A stretch of 64,000 nt of DNA from Helicostylum pulchrum (taxonomy: Eukaryota > Mucoromycota > Mucoromycetes > Mucorales > Mucoraceae), in NCBI GenBank assembly GCA_025677825.1, contig JAIXMO010000006.1:372001-436000 (forward strand). Reading direction: 5' to 3'. Shown in pieces: positions 1 through 12,242 of this stretch (position 1 is the first letter of the stretch; each line of letters starts with the position of its first letter). The notes under the pieces are model-generated. The model had not been told where the DNA came from and ran no database searches. It worked only from the letters and a program-made list of their open reading frames with translations. Both the position numbers and the translations under genes were made by a program.

Positions 1-792
1 ATCTCGTAAAAGTAGCCGATAAAGATGGGAGTTCTAGCTTTAGGCATCTCAAACTGGCATTACAGTTTAGATTGATGTTGTTGTTCAACCGACGTAACAT
101 GGCACTTTCTGAAATCGGGTACTTGCTAGAGAATTTAAGTTGTTCCAAATTGAGACAACTGTCTAGTACTTGAAGTGGTGTCAAATTAATATCGTGTTTA
201 TTTTCGAGTGATAGTTTGTCAATTTCTTAAATTCGGTTAACGAATCTAATATATTGATGTGGTGGGAGTTGAGGTGAATTGTGTTTTTGTCGTAAACTAA
301 ATTTACACTGGCAATAGTGTCACGAAATCTGTAATATACTAAAAATAACAAGTCGTAATAGTAGCTATCAGTAAGGTCTGCAGTACTAATCTCGCTGATA
401 TGCTTCAGATCAGCGTCTAACAAAAATCCTATATATTCCCCAGCGTAGCGGGTGGGGCTTATATCAATCTTTTTTAGATTTGGTAGCTGGCCCAGTAACA
501 CTAATAGTTCTGGTTTACTGAATCTATAAGTCCTTCCGTTATGTTGTTTCCATTTATCTGTAATTTTTAACTTTGTGATAAGATGGCCATATTTAAAATA
601 TTGACTGTGGTCGAGATGGTTTAAATACGATATCACAAGACTAATTTTGGAGTTTTGTAGCGTCACTTCTCCCCAGTTCAACGGAATAGCCACGTAATAC
701 CAACTCTTACAAACAAAGTAACACGTTTGAAGGTCTTTTTGCTCTAAATTTTGAAATATACTATTGAATATCTCTGAAGGTAGGTCACGCAT
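1..792 (-). pseudogene. F-box protein gene, frameshifted, 3' end beyond window
   Basis: The reading frame starts at the ATG at 792-790 with MRDLPSEIFNSIFQNL, a typical F-box opening of the short Mucorales type (LPxEIF...V-C-x-W...). F-box proteins bind Skp1 and recruit substrates to SCF ubiquitin ligases; the rest is probably a leucine-rich substrate-binding region (LxxLxxL spacing is visible). The first frame runs to a stop at 183-181. From about 225 leftwards a different frame stays open to base 1 and reads as leucine-rich repeat (LTPLQVLDSCLNLEQLKF). Adding one base near 221-233 would join them, so a one-base deletion there explains the break. It could be a real lesion or a sequencing error. 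I see no splice signals that repair it. The 3' end lies outside the window. The upstream in-frame residues before 792 are hydrophobic 5'-UTR translation and were not used. Confidence 0.7.
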
Positions 793-1369
793 ATTTCTTT
801 TTAAAAAAATATATGTAAAAGAGAAAAAGAGTTGGAAAATGATGAATGACGAAATGAATGACTTTACGTAGACATAAAACACAGTTCCGCGTTTTCACAG
901 TGCAAGAAACAAAAGAACCCAAAAATTAAACTTGTCAGAATAGGTATTATAATAGATACACACATATATAAAAGGTTTTATTATAAGTAAAGCTCGATAC
1001 TAGTTTAATTGACAAGAATAAAATTTTAATAGAATTTGATATCATTTTTATGTTTGAGCTTTTGCAAAAAAAAAAAAGATTCACTTCATTTTTTTTTGTA
1101 CAATAGCTTGGGTTAGTTTAAGAACCATTTAAAGTGTTATAATTCATCATTGCTCATCCGTTATCCTCTCAAAAACGCGACTTTTTAAGTGAAGGTTTAG
1201 AAGTAACTTCTAAAAAAGGTCATTTTTCGTTGATCGAAATAAGATGTTTTCATTGTATGATTAAACATCAGGAAATGACTCTTTTTTCCAAGTTACCTGG
1301 TAAAAGTTACTCCTTAGGACGACTTATTTAATATAAATTACAAAAAACAGCTTGTTGTTTCGATTGTTT
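793..1369. other. Gene-free A+T-rich spacer
   Basis: No reading frame with coding character on either strand. It contains the promoter side of the F-box gene and short poly-A/poly-T runs. Nothing else was recognised. Confidence 0.6.
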
Positions 1370-1384
1370 CGATCTTTTTTTCGG

Positions 1385-2035
1385 TTGGTCATTTTGATCA
1401 TTTTTGATCATTTCGGGGGGGGGGGCAACCCCTTTTGCGTTTTAGCGGTTATTCTAAAGTTACTCCAGATCCAGTTTTATTTTATTTATGGAAAAAACAA
1501 TTATAGTAAAGAGCTCTTTTAGGCGCATCTAACCCATCTAAAATTGTATTTTTAATAAAAACACTGACCGCGTAATCACTGTTTTAGACGTTTTTTTTCG
1601 CTAAAGTTTGAGTTAAGCGGTCCTTAAATCAGTGAATTCTTTAAAGTGCGTTTTCTCGCCCAGTTTTGGATGTAGCACTTTCTTTTATGAGCATCCATTA
1701 TATAGGTTTTGAGTATCTACATTCGATGCTATAACCAAACACGGTAATAAAAAACTGCATTTCTCGTAATCGCGACACTCTGAAAATGGTTACACGATGT
1801 TACACTAAAAAAGTGTCTTTTTTTTCCCAAAAAAAAAAAAGTCAAAAACAGCGATTACCCTTTCAGTTTTTGCACTAAAAATATGATTTAAAATTTATTA
1901 AAAGCGTATAAACGAGCTTTATACTATCCTTGTTTTTTCCACAAAGATAAGGAAATTGGATCTGGAGTAATCGGAAAATAACCACAAAACCACAAAAGGG
2001 GTTGACCCCAAAAATGAAAGTCGAAAAACAAAACA
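1385..2035. repeat. Fold-back element with long imperfect inverted arms
   Basis: A left arm of about 1390-1610 and a right arm of about 1838-2030 are imperfect inverted copies. Matching blocks in order from the outside are: CAACCCCTTTTG (1426-1437) against the complement of CAAAAGGGGTTG; GGTTATTCT..TTACTCCAGATCCA against its complement near 1955-1980; GGAAAAAACAA; and GTAATCACTGTTTT against GTAATCGCTGTTTTT read from the right. About 225 bases in the middle are unpaired. The left arm holds a run of about eleven G. No coding capacity is visible, so this resembles a non-autonomous TIR/MITE or fold-back transposon. Target-site duplications could not be settled by eye. Confidence 0.7.
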
Positions 2036-2074
2036 AAAAAGTACATTTTTAATTTTTTTTATCAAAGATATATT

Positions 2075-2475
2075 TAAAATAACTATTTTGTATTAAATAA
2101 CTTGGGTCCGAAATGCATTTTCTGTTTCTTAAAAAAATAAAAACCAATTTTATTATAACTGCTAATTTTAGCAATGATTTCTTTTGTGAGCGATTTTAGA
2201 AGTTCGGTATCTCAGTGAGCTTTTTTCTTAGCAAATGATTTTCAAGCTGACCTTTTTTTTTTTAGCACAGTTGCTGTTCCCCTCTTAGGAATGGTTTTAT
2301 TATCGTTATATTTTTATAACTGAGTCGATAATTACAGCGAATTTAATGCTTTGTGCCGTATCTCTATTGTAAGCTATATCTTGTCCACTGTTCGATATAA
2401 GGGTGGATTTCTTCCTGATTTCGTCCAACCTTTAAATAGAAACCGGTACCGTAAACTTTATACAAAGGTGTTTCC
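2075..2475 (+). repeat. Dispersed repeat, copy 1 of 3
   Basis: Shares long stretches with 61157-61370 and 62241-62475. The landmarks, in order, are CTATTTTGTATTA, AACTTGGGTCC, CTGTTTCTTAA, TTATTATAACTGCTAATTTT, TCAGTGAGCTTTTTT, CACTGTTC(G/A)ATATAAGG and GATTTCTTCC. This copy is longer because it has an extra 120 bases or so before the CACTGTTC block. A short open frame at 2351-2629 overlaps the end of the repeat and has no recognisable product. It directly follows the fold-back element, so the two may be parts of one larger mobile unit. Confidence 0.7.
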
Positions 2476-2639
2476 GTCCGAAAAAAACTTGAATGCCACT
2501 CGAGAAAACTGGGTATGGTTTCTAAGAGTTTATAAATTTACACTATTACAATATCTGCGACAAAAAACATTCATCGTCGATTTACAAACGCATCTATTTA
2601 GTAGAAAACCTACGTCAAATTTACGGTAGTAAAAAATTA

Positions 2640-4497
2640 TAAATATATCCATAGATTAGTTACAACTCTCGAGATTTTCACTCTTAAATTGAGCAGCTAT
2701 TATATGATACCGGAATCGTAGAGGATTTGGTACGATGCTTGTAAGAAGCCGTTGACACACTAGTTATTTATCTTGTTACTTACTGAATTAGGCTGGCTGG
2801 AAAAAGAGAGTTTTATGCAACCTGGTTTCCTACGGTAGAAAAAAAATGCTGTACCAAAGATAATAACATGGAAGATGATAACATGGAAGAATGCAGTTAA
2901 AAAAAAAGAATGCTGAAGCACTGTACGTAATTGCACAACTGTTTCCCGTCTTTTCCCACGCGACCCTTCTTTTTTTTTAGATAAATAAAGATGTACCTTT
3001 TTTGATGTGCCTGACTTTTTCTTTCTTCCGAGGTAGCGTTTCTCGGCCTTTTTTTGCTACAAGTTTCATCATATACAGTTTGACATTAAAAGAGATATTG
3101 AGCTTCCCCCAACAAAAAAAAAAAAAAAATCAAGGTAATAATTTGTTTGAAACTGAATCCAAAACAATTACTACTTACTCAAGTCTTAACTCCCCTCAAC
3201 TTTACTTACCCGTAAGAGTATAGACAACAATTTGGTGTTACAAATGAGGCTTTGGTAAGCCACCCTTCTTTTTTTTTTTAGAAAAAAAAAAAGTGTTTCG
3301 AACTATACGAATTCATTTATTAGGTTATCGGCACTGTTTCCTTTTAAAATGATACACTCTGCGCAAAAAAAAAAAAAAAAAAAAAACTCCTTCTCTCTCA
3401 CATACACACTTTATATATGTATTTTTTTTTCGTACCGAATAATGCCCACATAGACCCTCGAAACTGAAATTTAAAAAAGAAAAAAAAAGTGGTAACCTAA
3501 AGAGGAAGTCTGTGTAATTTAGCTAGAGGCATATCAATCTGCTTTTTTTTTAAAAAAGGGCTTATCGGTTATTTTTCGTAAACGAATCTTATAGCAAGAA
3601 GAAAGATCAAACGAATATTGCGCAAGAAAAAGAAAAAGGACCTGTATAGATTAGTTCAGTTTACTAGTTGAATATATGAAAGAATCAACAGTAATCCGGG
3701 TTTATTATTTATTACCCTTTATGTCAAATAAATAAATACAAAGTGTTCCAAAGTATGCAATCCTCGTCTCTTTCCCCCCCGTAAAAAAAAAAAAAAAACG
3801 GTATGCTCGGTACGAGAAACCTTTCTCTTTTTCTATAAATAAATGTTTTTTTACATGCGAATTTTCGATACAACAAAAAAAAACAGACTAAAAATAGGAT
3901 TCATATATCAAACTAGTATCAAAACCAGTTTATTAACTCTTTGTTCGTTTTAAATTGATACTCTCCTTTTTATATTTAATTATTTGCAATAAGAAATAGT
4001 TAATTTTTTAATACGGTATACAGGATAATACTTTTTTTTTCTTCTCACACCGTAAACCCCTAATTTAGTAAAAAGTTATAATTAAAAAAGAACTGCACGA
4101 ATATATCATTTTACATAAAAATAATGCCACTTTAAGGCGTGAAATGGTGAGGTTAGAACCAAATATTATATCCCCCCTTTTCTTGTTTTCACACCTGGAA
4201 ACTGGTAAAATGCGGTTATTTAATATATATTTTTATTCTAGCTTTATTTCTCTTCTTCTTTCTTTCTTTTTCCTCTTCTCATTTGTTTCTTTTTTTATCG
4301 TCCCTGATTAAAAATCTGTATATTTACATGACAGCTAGAACTTATTAAATACGATATAGAGATAGCTTGTACAATATTATAAAAGACTGACAAAAAAAGA
4401 ATACACTTTAACTGGCCCTTAAATATATAAACCCTTTTTTTTTTTTTTTACTCTTTTTTTTTTTGTTTTATTTCCCTGTACATATTATACATACATA
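2640..4497. other. Gene-free spacer upstream of the RasGEF gene
   Basis: A+T-rich with many homopolymers, for example an A run of more than 20 near 3365. There are only short open frames without coding character. The last few hundred bases should hold the promoter of the downstream gene; no specific element was recognised. Confidence 0.5.
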
Positions 4498-6892
4498 ATG
4501 AACTCTACTTTAAACTATACCAGTGCTACTGAACTTTTAGAGCAAGGAAAAAGAAAGGTAAAAATACAAAATGCAAAATAATGACTCTGAACAATTTTAA
4601 TAAATTAATATTATAGGATGCATATGCTGCTTTTCTTTCTGTTGCAGAATTATCTACACAACAGTTGCATGGAGTTAAATTTGTACATCAATGTAAGCTG
4701 TGTTAAAAATAATATTAATATAACAACACCATATTAACTTTTGAATTTATAGCCATAGTATCAAAACCATTAAAGTATGAAGATTCACTTGCTTTACTTC
4801 GATCGTGTTTAGATCAATTAGAAAAGATTGCGATGCAAAAATTGCCTGGTGCAACTAAGACTCCGCCTCCTGTACCACCTAAACCTATCCTTCCTCAAAA
4901 GCCGACCCTTCCACCTAGACCGAAAAAGCCTATTGAACTCAAGAGGTTAAGAGGTAACTCGGTTAGTTTTGCAGATGAACCCAAATCCATTCTGATAGCA
5001 GATAAAAAACCAGTTGAAACGGTATCAAACGAGATAGAGGAAGAAGAAGAAGAACAAGAGGACGATGATGATGATGATGACACTATAGTGATAGAAAATA
5101 GTAAATGTTAAAAACCCATAAAGATATATAAATATTTATGTAATAATCATCACTCTTATTAATAGTTAAATCAACAAAGAGACCGTCTACTGTAAATATA
5201 AACCATACAACATCACCACCCCAAAGAATAATAAGAGGTCGAAGTAAATCCTGGGTTGTACAAAGTGACTCTGGCTCTAAACGAGACTCGATTGACGTAC
5301 TACTAGAAACCGTTGTGGACCCAACCAACCTGTTACCAGCGCAAACAAACACGGGCGACAGTTTAGCTATCCCGAATACAGCTCAGACAACTGACTATGT
5401 TCCCAACATTCCGGCCCCACCATTGCTAGCCACACACCGTAGATTACAACATCGTCTTCACGAACTTGAAACGGATTTACAAGATTGTAAAGATAAAGAC
5501 CAATTTGTAAGATCAGATAGAGCTTACAAGGTTGCCTGCGTTAAACAGACCTTAGAAAAGGTGCGTACATTGTACATGTCGGCTATGACCATTCCAAACA
5601 TATTACAATTCCCACCACATTTAACCGCTTATCAACTTACATTAATTGAATCTTCCATCTTTCGGGAAATACCATCACAGGCGTTACTAACACATTCAAG
5701 CCGTGCGCCACATCGAAAAATAGTAGCCTCTACGGATTTCTTCAACTTTATGACCAGGTCCATTGAACACTCTATCCTTTTACCCCAGGAACCCTCCAAG
5801 CGAGTCGAGATCATGAACAGGTGGATCAAAATAGCCAATAAACTATTGTTCCTTCACAATTATCAGACGTTAAAAGCCATCATTTCGGCATTAGGTACGC
5901 CTCCTATCCAAAGGTTAAAGAGAACTTGGGAATGCTTACCAAAGAAACAGATGACCAGTCTAGACATGTTGACTAACCTCATGTCTGAATCAGACAACTA
6001 CTTGAAGTATCGTCAACACATTGCTGTATTAGATAAAAAGCAGCTTTACAATAGTCCAGTGGTGCCATTTCTAGGTGTGTTTATGCATGATATCACTTAT
6101 ATACATGCTGCTTGTAAAGGAAACCCAGATGACACACGTATCCAATCTGTATTAAACCACTTGCAACTGTTTCAACGTGCTCCCGAATACCCGCAAGCAC
6201 CTCCTACGTCGTTTAACAGTACCAAGAAACACTTGTTTCGTACGTCACTTCATTTTGGGTCGGGAAAGAATACCAATCGAGGTAACACGGCGGCGTTAAT
6301 GGGTGAAGATCAAGGTCAAGAAACAGAAACAGAACTAATACAACAACTGATTGTACAATATATTCTGATGAGACCATGGGTGAGTGAAAAGACCATCGAT
6401 GCACTAAGTAATTTACGTGAACCTGCAAAACCTCGATCCTTATCTTCAACAACGAACAACACCAGCAGCAGCAGACCGTCCAGTAACGTTAGTCCCAGCG
6501 CCAGTACAGCTACTTCACCCGCGACATCGATCATCCCAAACCCTTCCATGCTATCTAATAATTTATCTGCATTAAGTAACGCTAGTTCGTTCATGCGATT
6601 TAATCACGGTAACGCATTGGATACGGACCTAACACCACTTTCGGGCGAAGACAATAAACGATCGTTGGGTGGCTTTTGGCCGTTTCGAAAGAGTACGGAT
6701 AAATCCTTGAACGATTCAGTTATCTTTGTACCGCAAGAATCTAACTGGAGTGATGAAGATGATGACGAAGATGAAGAAAGCGATACGGTTAGTCACGGTA
6801 CACTGGTCTTTAGAGAGAAATCTGGGATAAGTAAACGAGGTCATAATAGATCCATTTCACTTCCTGTTAAACCAATTTTATCAACTGAATAA
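4498..6892 (+). CDS. Ras guanine-nucleotide exchange factor (CDC25 domain)
   Basis: Predicted exons are 4498-4557, 4617-4692, 4753-5100 and 5166-6892, giving 736 aa; all joins keep phase. RasGEFs catalyse GDP release from Ras-family GTPases at membranes. The catalytic CDC25 domain is at about residues 305-570. It opens with LTAYQLTLIESSIFREI, contains MNRWIKIANKLL and LKAIISALG.PPIQRLKRTW, then FLGVFMHDITYIH, and ends near QYILMRPWVSEKTID. The N-terminal 75 residues look helical and MIT-like (DAYAAFLSVAELS). Then come a proline-rich, possibly SH3-binding stretch (PPPVPPKPILP) and an acidic run of E and D. The C-terminus is Ser/Thr-rich and probably disordered. I saw no REM domain or BAR/PH domain, so which Ras-like GTPase it serves is open. 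Confidence 0.85.
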
Positions 6893-6982
6893 AACGGAGT
6901 TTAAAAATAAACAAGTGATGACAATTTTTTTTTTCTCACTTATTCTCTCTTTTTTTTTTACTTTATTCATTTCTTAATACAC

Positions 6983-7944
6983 ATGATACCCAATAATCCA
7001 ATTAAAAGAAAGTCAAGCTTTAACGCGACGAGTCCACCACCTTCTAGAAAGTCTCCGCTACACGCGGCGTTTTCACCTCCTCACCAAACCATGTCGTCTA
7101 GCCCTCCACAAAATACTCGACCCATGACTTCAGCAGCAGCAGCAGCAGCAGCGATTAAACGTAGTAATGTTAGCACACCACCCACACCGGGACCGCCCAC
7201 ACCGGGACAATTACCACCACCGCCACCACTACCTCAATCACCTTCTGCCACACCGTACCGTCGACAAAGTGCAACCAATGTCAATTCACGTCAAGGATCA
7301 GTAGAGACGGAACGAGAAGGTAGTGTGAATACCACAGTTGAAGATGAAGAAAACGCAACAGCGGCCAAAGAAAAAGAAAAGGAAGTGGCAGAACCTGAAC
7401 CAGAGGACGATGAAAAAGACGATATTGTACTGGATATGGATGCACATATGCAGGCTCAAATGGAAAAAGCTAAAGAAGATATGATGTTGTTGTTGGAAAA
7501 TTTTTCTCCTGAACAATTACAGAGGTATGAAGCCTATCGTCGATCCGCTTTAAACAGAACAAATGTCAAAAGAGTAAGTTTTTTTTTTTTTTTTTTTTTT
7601 TTTACTTGAAGAGAGGTTACACGTTGGTTTTAACCCATCCCCCCTCTCCTTTATTTGTTTGTAGTTGGTGAGTCAAGTGTTAAATCAACAGATTTCTCAA
7701 ACAATGGCTTTTGTTGTTGCTGGTTTTTCTAAAGTATATGTTGGTGAAATTGTTGAAAAAGGTATATATTATTTAATGAGGAAAAGTGTATGTTTTGCTT
7801 ACTTACGTCAACTTTAATTTAGCTCGAGAGATTATGGAGGAGTGGGGTCATACAGGTGCTATCCGTCCAGAGCATTTACGTGAAGCACACAGAAGATATA
7901 AAAAGAATGAAGTAACTAGTTCTCTTTTAGGCAGAAAATTATAA
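6983..7944 (+). CDS. TAF11: TFIID subunit TAF11 (TAFII28 family)
   Basis: Predicted exons are 6983-7573, 7665-7761 and 7823-7944 (269 aa); the first intron starts with a long T run. TAF11 pairs with TAF13 through a histone fold inside TFIID and helps RNA polymerase II initiation. The C-terminal 105 residues match the family: FSPEQLQRYEAYRRSALN, NVKRLVSQVLNQQIS, VVAGFSKVYVGEIVEKARE, then a WG..G.IRPEHLREAHRRYK ending. The first 160 residues are low complexity, with an alanine run, a PPTPGPPTPG repeat and an acidic, Glu-rich stretch; such tails are common in fungal TAF11. It starts only 90 bases after the RasGEF stop, in tandem. The start was chosen as the first ATG, and no upstream in-frame coding was seen. 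Confidence 0.93.
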
Positions 7945-8218
7945 AAAAAATGTGGGATCAAGGGTATCACAGGTATACCCATAAAAGGATATGTGCAAAC
8001 AACAATTTACCAAAATAACAAGTGAATACTAATATAACGCTTGACTGAATTCTTTGTTGTTGTTGTTGGTTGCTATTTTAGCTATTTTTCCCTTTTTTTT
8101 TCTTTATCTTTTATTCTTTTTAACGTATTTCTTTCTCTCTTTCTTTTATCTTTTTTTTCATTATATACACACATCTTTCTCCTTTTTTATATATAGTTTT
8201 TTTTTAAAAAAATAATAA
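7945..8218. other. Intergenic, T-rich promoter region
   Basis: Short spacer with CT-rich pyrimidine tracts leading to the next start codon. This is a common layout upstream of fungal start sites. No gene. Confidence 0.5.
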
Positions 8219-9552
8219 ATGTATAACCCTCCAATGTATCCAACACTACGTGAGCCAAGGTGCTGCGGGTGTGTATCATTAAGATTGGGCAGTAGCATAA
8301 TATGTTTAATTTGGGCAGTAAGGCTAAACTATAAAAAACGGAAGGAGGGGCATAAAAGTTCTAAATTTTATTATTATAGGCGTTCTCAATGTATTTAGCT
8401 GTACTATCGTTCCAAAATTCAAGCTGTAAAGTAACTTTTTTATGCGTAAAAAAAAAAAAAAACTGTATTCTGACATTGTTTTTCTTGATTATAGTATTTT
8501 TTTCTTACATGTCATCAGCTCCTGTCATGGTATACGGTGTAGTGAATTTAATTCTATCCCTTGTTTCCGTAGGCGGATTAGTTATTTTGATTGTCGTACG
8601 TATCCCCCCCGCATAGGATTTGATCATATTACTAACTCTTATAATTTATAGAACGTGAGCCGGTACGTCCGTACACTTTCTCACGCTATCTTTGTCTGCG
8701 TATTCCTAGTATTAGTAGATGGATTTGTAAATGTTATTTTATTCATCACAAGCGAAGCAAGTTTTAATGATTGGTGTATTAAGTCTTCATCTCAAACTAT
8801 CACTCAAGAGATGAATGCCACTGTCACCGCTGAAAATGGTACGCTACCAAACTTTGATTTCGCTGCTGATTATTATAACTGTCATAATTTATGGCAAGAT
8901 GAATTAAAGTTTGGCATTATTTTTTATATTTTGATGTTTGCATTCTATGTAAGACAAGAAAGAAAAAAAAGAGCGTCAGTATATATGTATATTCTTACTT
9001 TTTCTTATATTTGTATAGATTTATTGGGCAAGATGTATCTATAGCTTCTCTGTTTTTAGAAGAGAATACGCGACGGAAGCAGATTTTCGAGATAATATGA
9101 ACCACCGAGATTCAGGCATGCCAATGATGGGAGTCAACGTCAATGTGCCTCCAGCAGCTATGCTCAACGGTAATCCTGGGTTACCGGGAGCCTACCCGAA
9201 CGACCGCAACGTGATTGTATTGAATAATCAAAAGCCTCGATCCAAGACAACAAAGAAGAAGAAGGAGGTGTTTTCATTTAGAAACATAAAGAAATCCATT
9301 GTTCCTTCTACCACAGTTGCTCCTTTACAAACCAATCAATTGAATGTTCCTTTTATAGATCAAACAAGACGCGATTCTCAGTTTACAATCGGGTTTAGAT
9401 TAGGTCCCGATGGAAACATTATTGATATTGAAAATGCTCCTTCTCCAACTCCAACCTATATCAATGCTTCGCAACATCAGCAAAATTTAAAACGTAAACT
9501 GATAAAAGAAGAACAGCAGTATCCTCATGAAGACGAAGATGGATACTATTAA
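8219..9552 (+). CDS. Four-span membrane protein of unknown function
   Basis: Predicted exons are 8219-8317, 8380-8425, 8495-8595, 8652-8948 and 9019-9552 (358 aa). Hydrophobic segments lie near residues 24-42, 50-75, 85-108 and 150-172. Between the third and fourth lies a loop with N-glycosylation sequons (NAT, NGT) and several cysteines, so that loop is probably lumenal or extracellular. An N-terminal CCGC stretch before the first span could be palmitoylated. The last 180 residues are a soluble basic tail (KTTKKKKEVFSF) that ends in an acidic EDEDGYY. The topology resembles tetraspan or MARVEL-like proteins, but I do not recognise the family and infer no function. A decayed copy of its 3' part lies just downstream. 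Confidence 0.75.
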
Positions 9553-9779
9553 ACTCTTTTTTCTTTCTTTTTATTTATATACATCTCACTCAATTCCCTC
9601 TTCTGCTTTTTTTTTAAACACATACTTTTTTTCTTTTTTCCTTTTTATAAAATAAATGCATTATTATACACATAAAAATTGAGTGTACACTTTATCCGTG
9701 TACTCAAAAAAAAAAAAAAGTCTTACTTTTCTTGAGTCGTTACCTGATATATCTCTAGCCGAGACACCGGAAGAGATAA

Positions 9780-10112
9780 GTAGCGTTTTTTTTTTTTAAA
9801 AATCCATTGTCCCTTTCAAGCCAATCAATTGAATGTACCTTTTTGTCTGTCGAACAAGACGTTATTCTTATTTTTACAGTAGAATTTAGGTGCTAGATAC
9901 AAATGGATAATACTATCAACTTTATACTTTGCAAAACTTAAAACGTAAACCAATCTGGATGGACACGATTAAAATTCCCCTTTTTTTTTTCTGTATTTTC
10001 TCGCTCACATACACCTTTTTTTTTCTTTCGTTTTTGCATAAGGTGAATGCAATGTTATATGTTCATATAACAAAAAAAATCTGGGACGCACAAAATAATA
10101 CTTTACCCGCGT
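9780..10112 (+). pseudogene. Decayed tandem duplicate of the 3' end of the preceding gene
   Basis: Blocks match the last exon and 3' flank of the 8219-9552 gene in the same order: AAATCCATTGT, CCAATCAATTGAATGT(T/A)CCTTTT, GA(T/A)CAAACAAGACG-like, AAAACTTAAAACGTAAAC, GGA(T/C)AC(T/G)ATTAAA, T-rich 3' UTR, and TTTA(T/C)CCG(T/C)GTA. Large deletions separate the blocks and no reading frame survives. This is a clear tandem duplication that has been decaying for a long time. Confidence 0.75.
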
Positions 10113-10490
10113 AACCAAAGCCTTATTTATTGGACCTGACCAGACGTGTATACAAGTATAATAAGCACTCCTTATTGGTTAAGCTGCATATGATTCATTA
10201 TTGCTTTCGATTCCCCTTTCCTTTATATATATTTTGATTGTAAAAGAGACATTAATTTGTGGTTAACCTAAGCTTTTTCTTTGATTAAAAGAAACCCGGT
10301 CTCAATACTAAACCTTAAACTAGATATCGTGGGAAGTTTCTACTGTAGCTCTTTTTTTTATTGTAATGATACACGCAAGTATAAGAGCTCCGAGTGAATC
10401 ATCGTGACTATTAATCTAGGTGTTTTATTTAAAAAGAACGTTTTTTTGCCCAAATTCACTTTTTAAATATCTCTTTTCTTATATACAAAC

Positions 10491-11998
10491 ATGTTCTCTG
10501 CAAGACTTTTACCTTCGTTTAAGCGTACTGCTTTTACACAATCCAAGAGACTTAGTTCTCAATTAAGTGTAGGACCATATACACAAAAACTCTTTTTTTT
10601 TTTTGGATGTGATATTAATATCTCCCCTCCCCTTTTTTCTTTCTTTTAGGCAAGTAAACTCAAGATCACAAAGACTGATGCCCTTAAGCCTTTGGTTGCT
10701 AATAATGAACTTGTCTTTGGCCAAACCTTTACGGATCATATGTAAGTTTTTATTTTATTTTTTAATTATTGTTTTTTACTAAATTATCCCCATTATTTAG
10801 GGTTACTGTCAACTGGGATGAAGAAAAGGGTTGGGCTGCTCCCGAAATCCGTCCTTATGAGAACTTGAGTTTAGCTCCCAGTGCCGTTGTCTTTCATTAT
10901 GCTTCTGAGGTAAAGTATCTTTTTTTAACAAAAAAAAGCTGTCAATGGAAATTAATTTTTTTTTTGCTGATAGTGTTTCGAAGGTATGAAGGCATACAAG
11001 GATGAACACGGTAAGGTTCGTCTTTTCAGACCTGAAATGAACATGGCTCGTATGAACAGATCTACTGCTCGTATCGCTCTTCCCGTAAGTTTAAACCTTT
11101 TTTTTTTTTTACGCGCACAGTACCTTTTTTTTTTATTAATGTAGACAATAGAGTTTCGATGGTAAAGAATTGATTAAGATTATTGGAGAATATTTAAAGA
11201 CAGACGATAGATGGATTCCTGAAGGAAAAGGATACTCTCTCTATTTACGTCCCACCATGATCGGTACACAAGAAGTTTTGGGTGTTAACCCACCTACCAA
11301 GGCTCTTTTGTTCGTTATCGGTTGTCCTGTCGGTCCTTACTACAAGACTGGTTTCAACGCTGTTCGTTTATTAGCTACTACTGAATACGTTCGTGCCTGG
11401 CCTCGTGGTACGGGTGAAGCCAAGATTGGAGGAAACTATGCTCCTGGTAAATAAGTATATACGTGTACTGAAACTGTAATAATTATTAATCATATCTTGT
11501 TATATAATAGGTTTATTGCCTCAACGTTTAGCTGCTGAAAAGGGTTACCAACAAAACTTATGGTTATTTGGTGATGAACATTCTTTAACCGAAGTTGGTA
11601 CCATGAACTTGTTTATTTTACTCAAGAACGATAATGGTGATTTAGAGCTTGTTACACCTCCTTTGGATGGCTCAATTCTTCCTGGTGTCACTCGTGATTC
11701 CATTATTAGTTTAGCTAAAGAATGGAAGGAATTTGAAGTAAAGGAACGTCCTATGACTATGCCCGAACTTCGCGACGAAATCAAGGCTGGCCGTGTTGTT
11801 GAAATGTTCGGTTGTGGTACTGCTTGTGTTGTCAGTCCTATCAAGGAAATTGGTTACATGGGTGAAGATCTCAAGATCCCTCTTGACCCCAAGGACCCTA
11901 ACTCTCAAGCTGGTCCTTATACCAGACGTTTCAACGATTCCATTAACGCTATCCAATATGGTGAAGTTGAGCATCCTTGGTCTGTTGTTGTAGAATAA
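10491..11998 (+). CDS. BAT1: Branched-chain amino-acid aminotransferase, mitochondrial
   Basis: Predicted exons are 10491-10568, 10650-10741, 10801-10909, 10974-11084, 11152-11446 and 11511-11998 (390 aa). It transfers the amino group between Leu/Ile/Val and 2-oxoglutarate using PLP, in the last step of synthesis and first of breakdown. The core is family-standard: [35 protein letters not shown], the PLP lysine in [29 protein letters not shown] and [19 protein letters not shown]. The N-terminus [20 protein letters not shown] is rich in Arg, Ser and hydrophobics with no acidic residue, as in mitochondrial presequences. The fifth exon acceptor was placed at 11151 rather than 11144 because only that join keeps the frame and gives [11 protein letters not shown]. 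Codon choice looks biased toward CGT/GGT/AAG, suggesting good expression. Confidence 0.95.
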
Positions 11999-12242
11999 AA
12001 AAAAATATATATATAATTATTCCCCCTCCCCCACACACTTCTTAAATACTATCAAATATGAACATTTTTTTCTTTATCATTAAATCAAATTATGTATGAT
12101 GTATTTTTTAGCATGCCGATCTCCTTTTTATATATCTCGATTAGAAAAAAACCCCTTTTTATTCTACTTTTATATACATATATAAAGCCCCTAATGTAAA
12201 GAGCAGGTACTATCAACCTACTATTATTAAAATATATACGAC
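11999..12242. other. Intergenic spacer
   Basis: T-rich spacer between the aminotransferase stop and the next start. No gene. Confidence 0.5.

Noticed and set aside
2351..2629. 92-residue frame
   Set aside because: It overlaps a dispersed repeat that is not open in the other two copies.
3002..3223. 73-residue frame
   Set aside because: Low-complexity with a poly-A run, no partner exon and no recognised domain.
9929..10114. 61-residue frame
   Set aside because: It lies in the decayed duplicate and is not in the frame of the parental protein.
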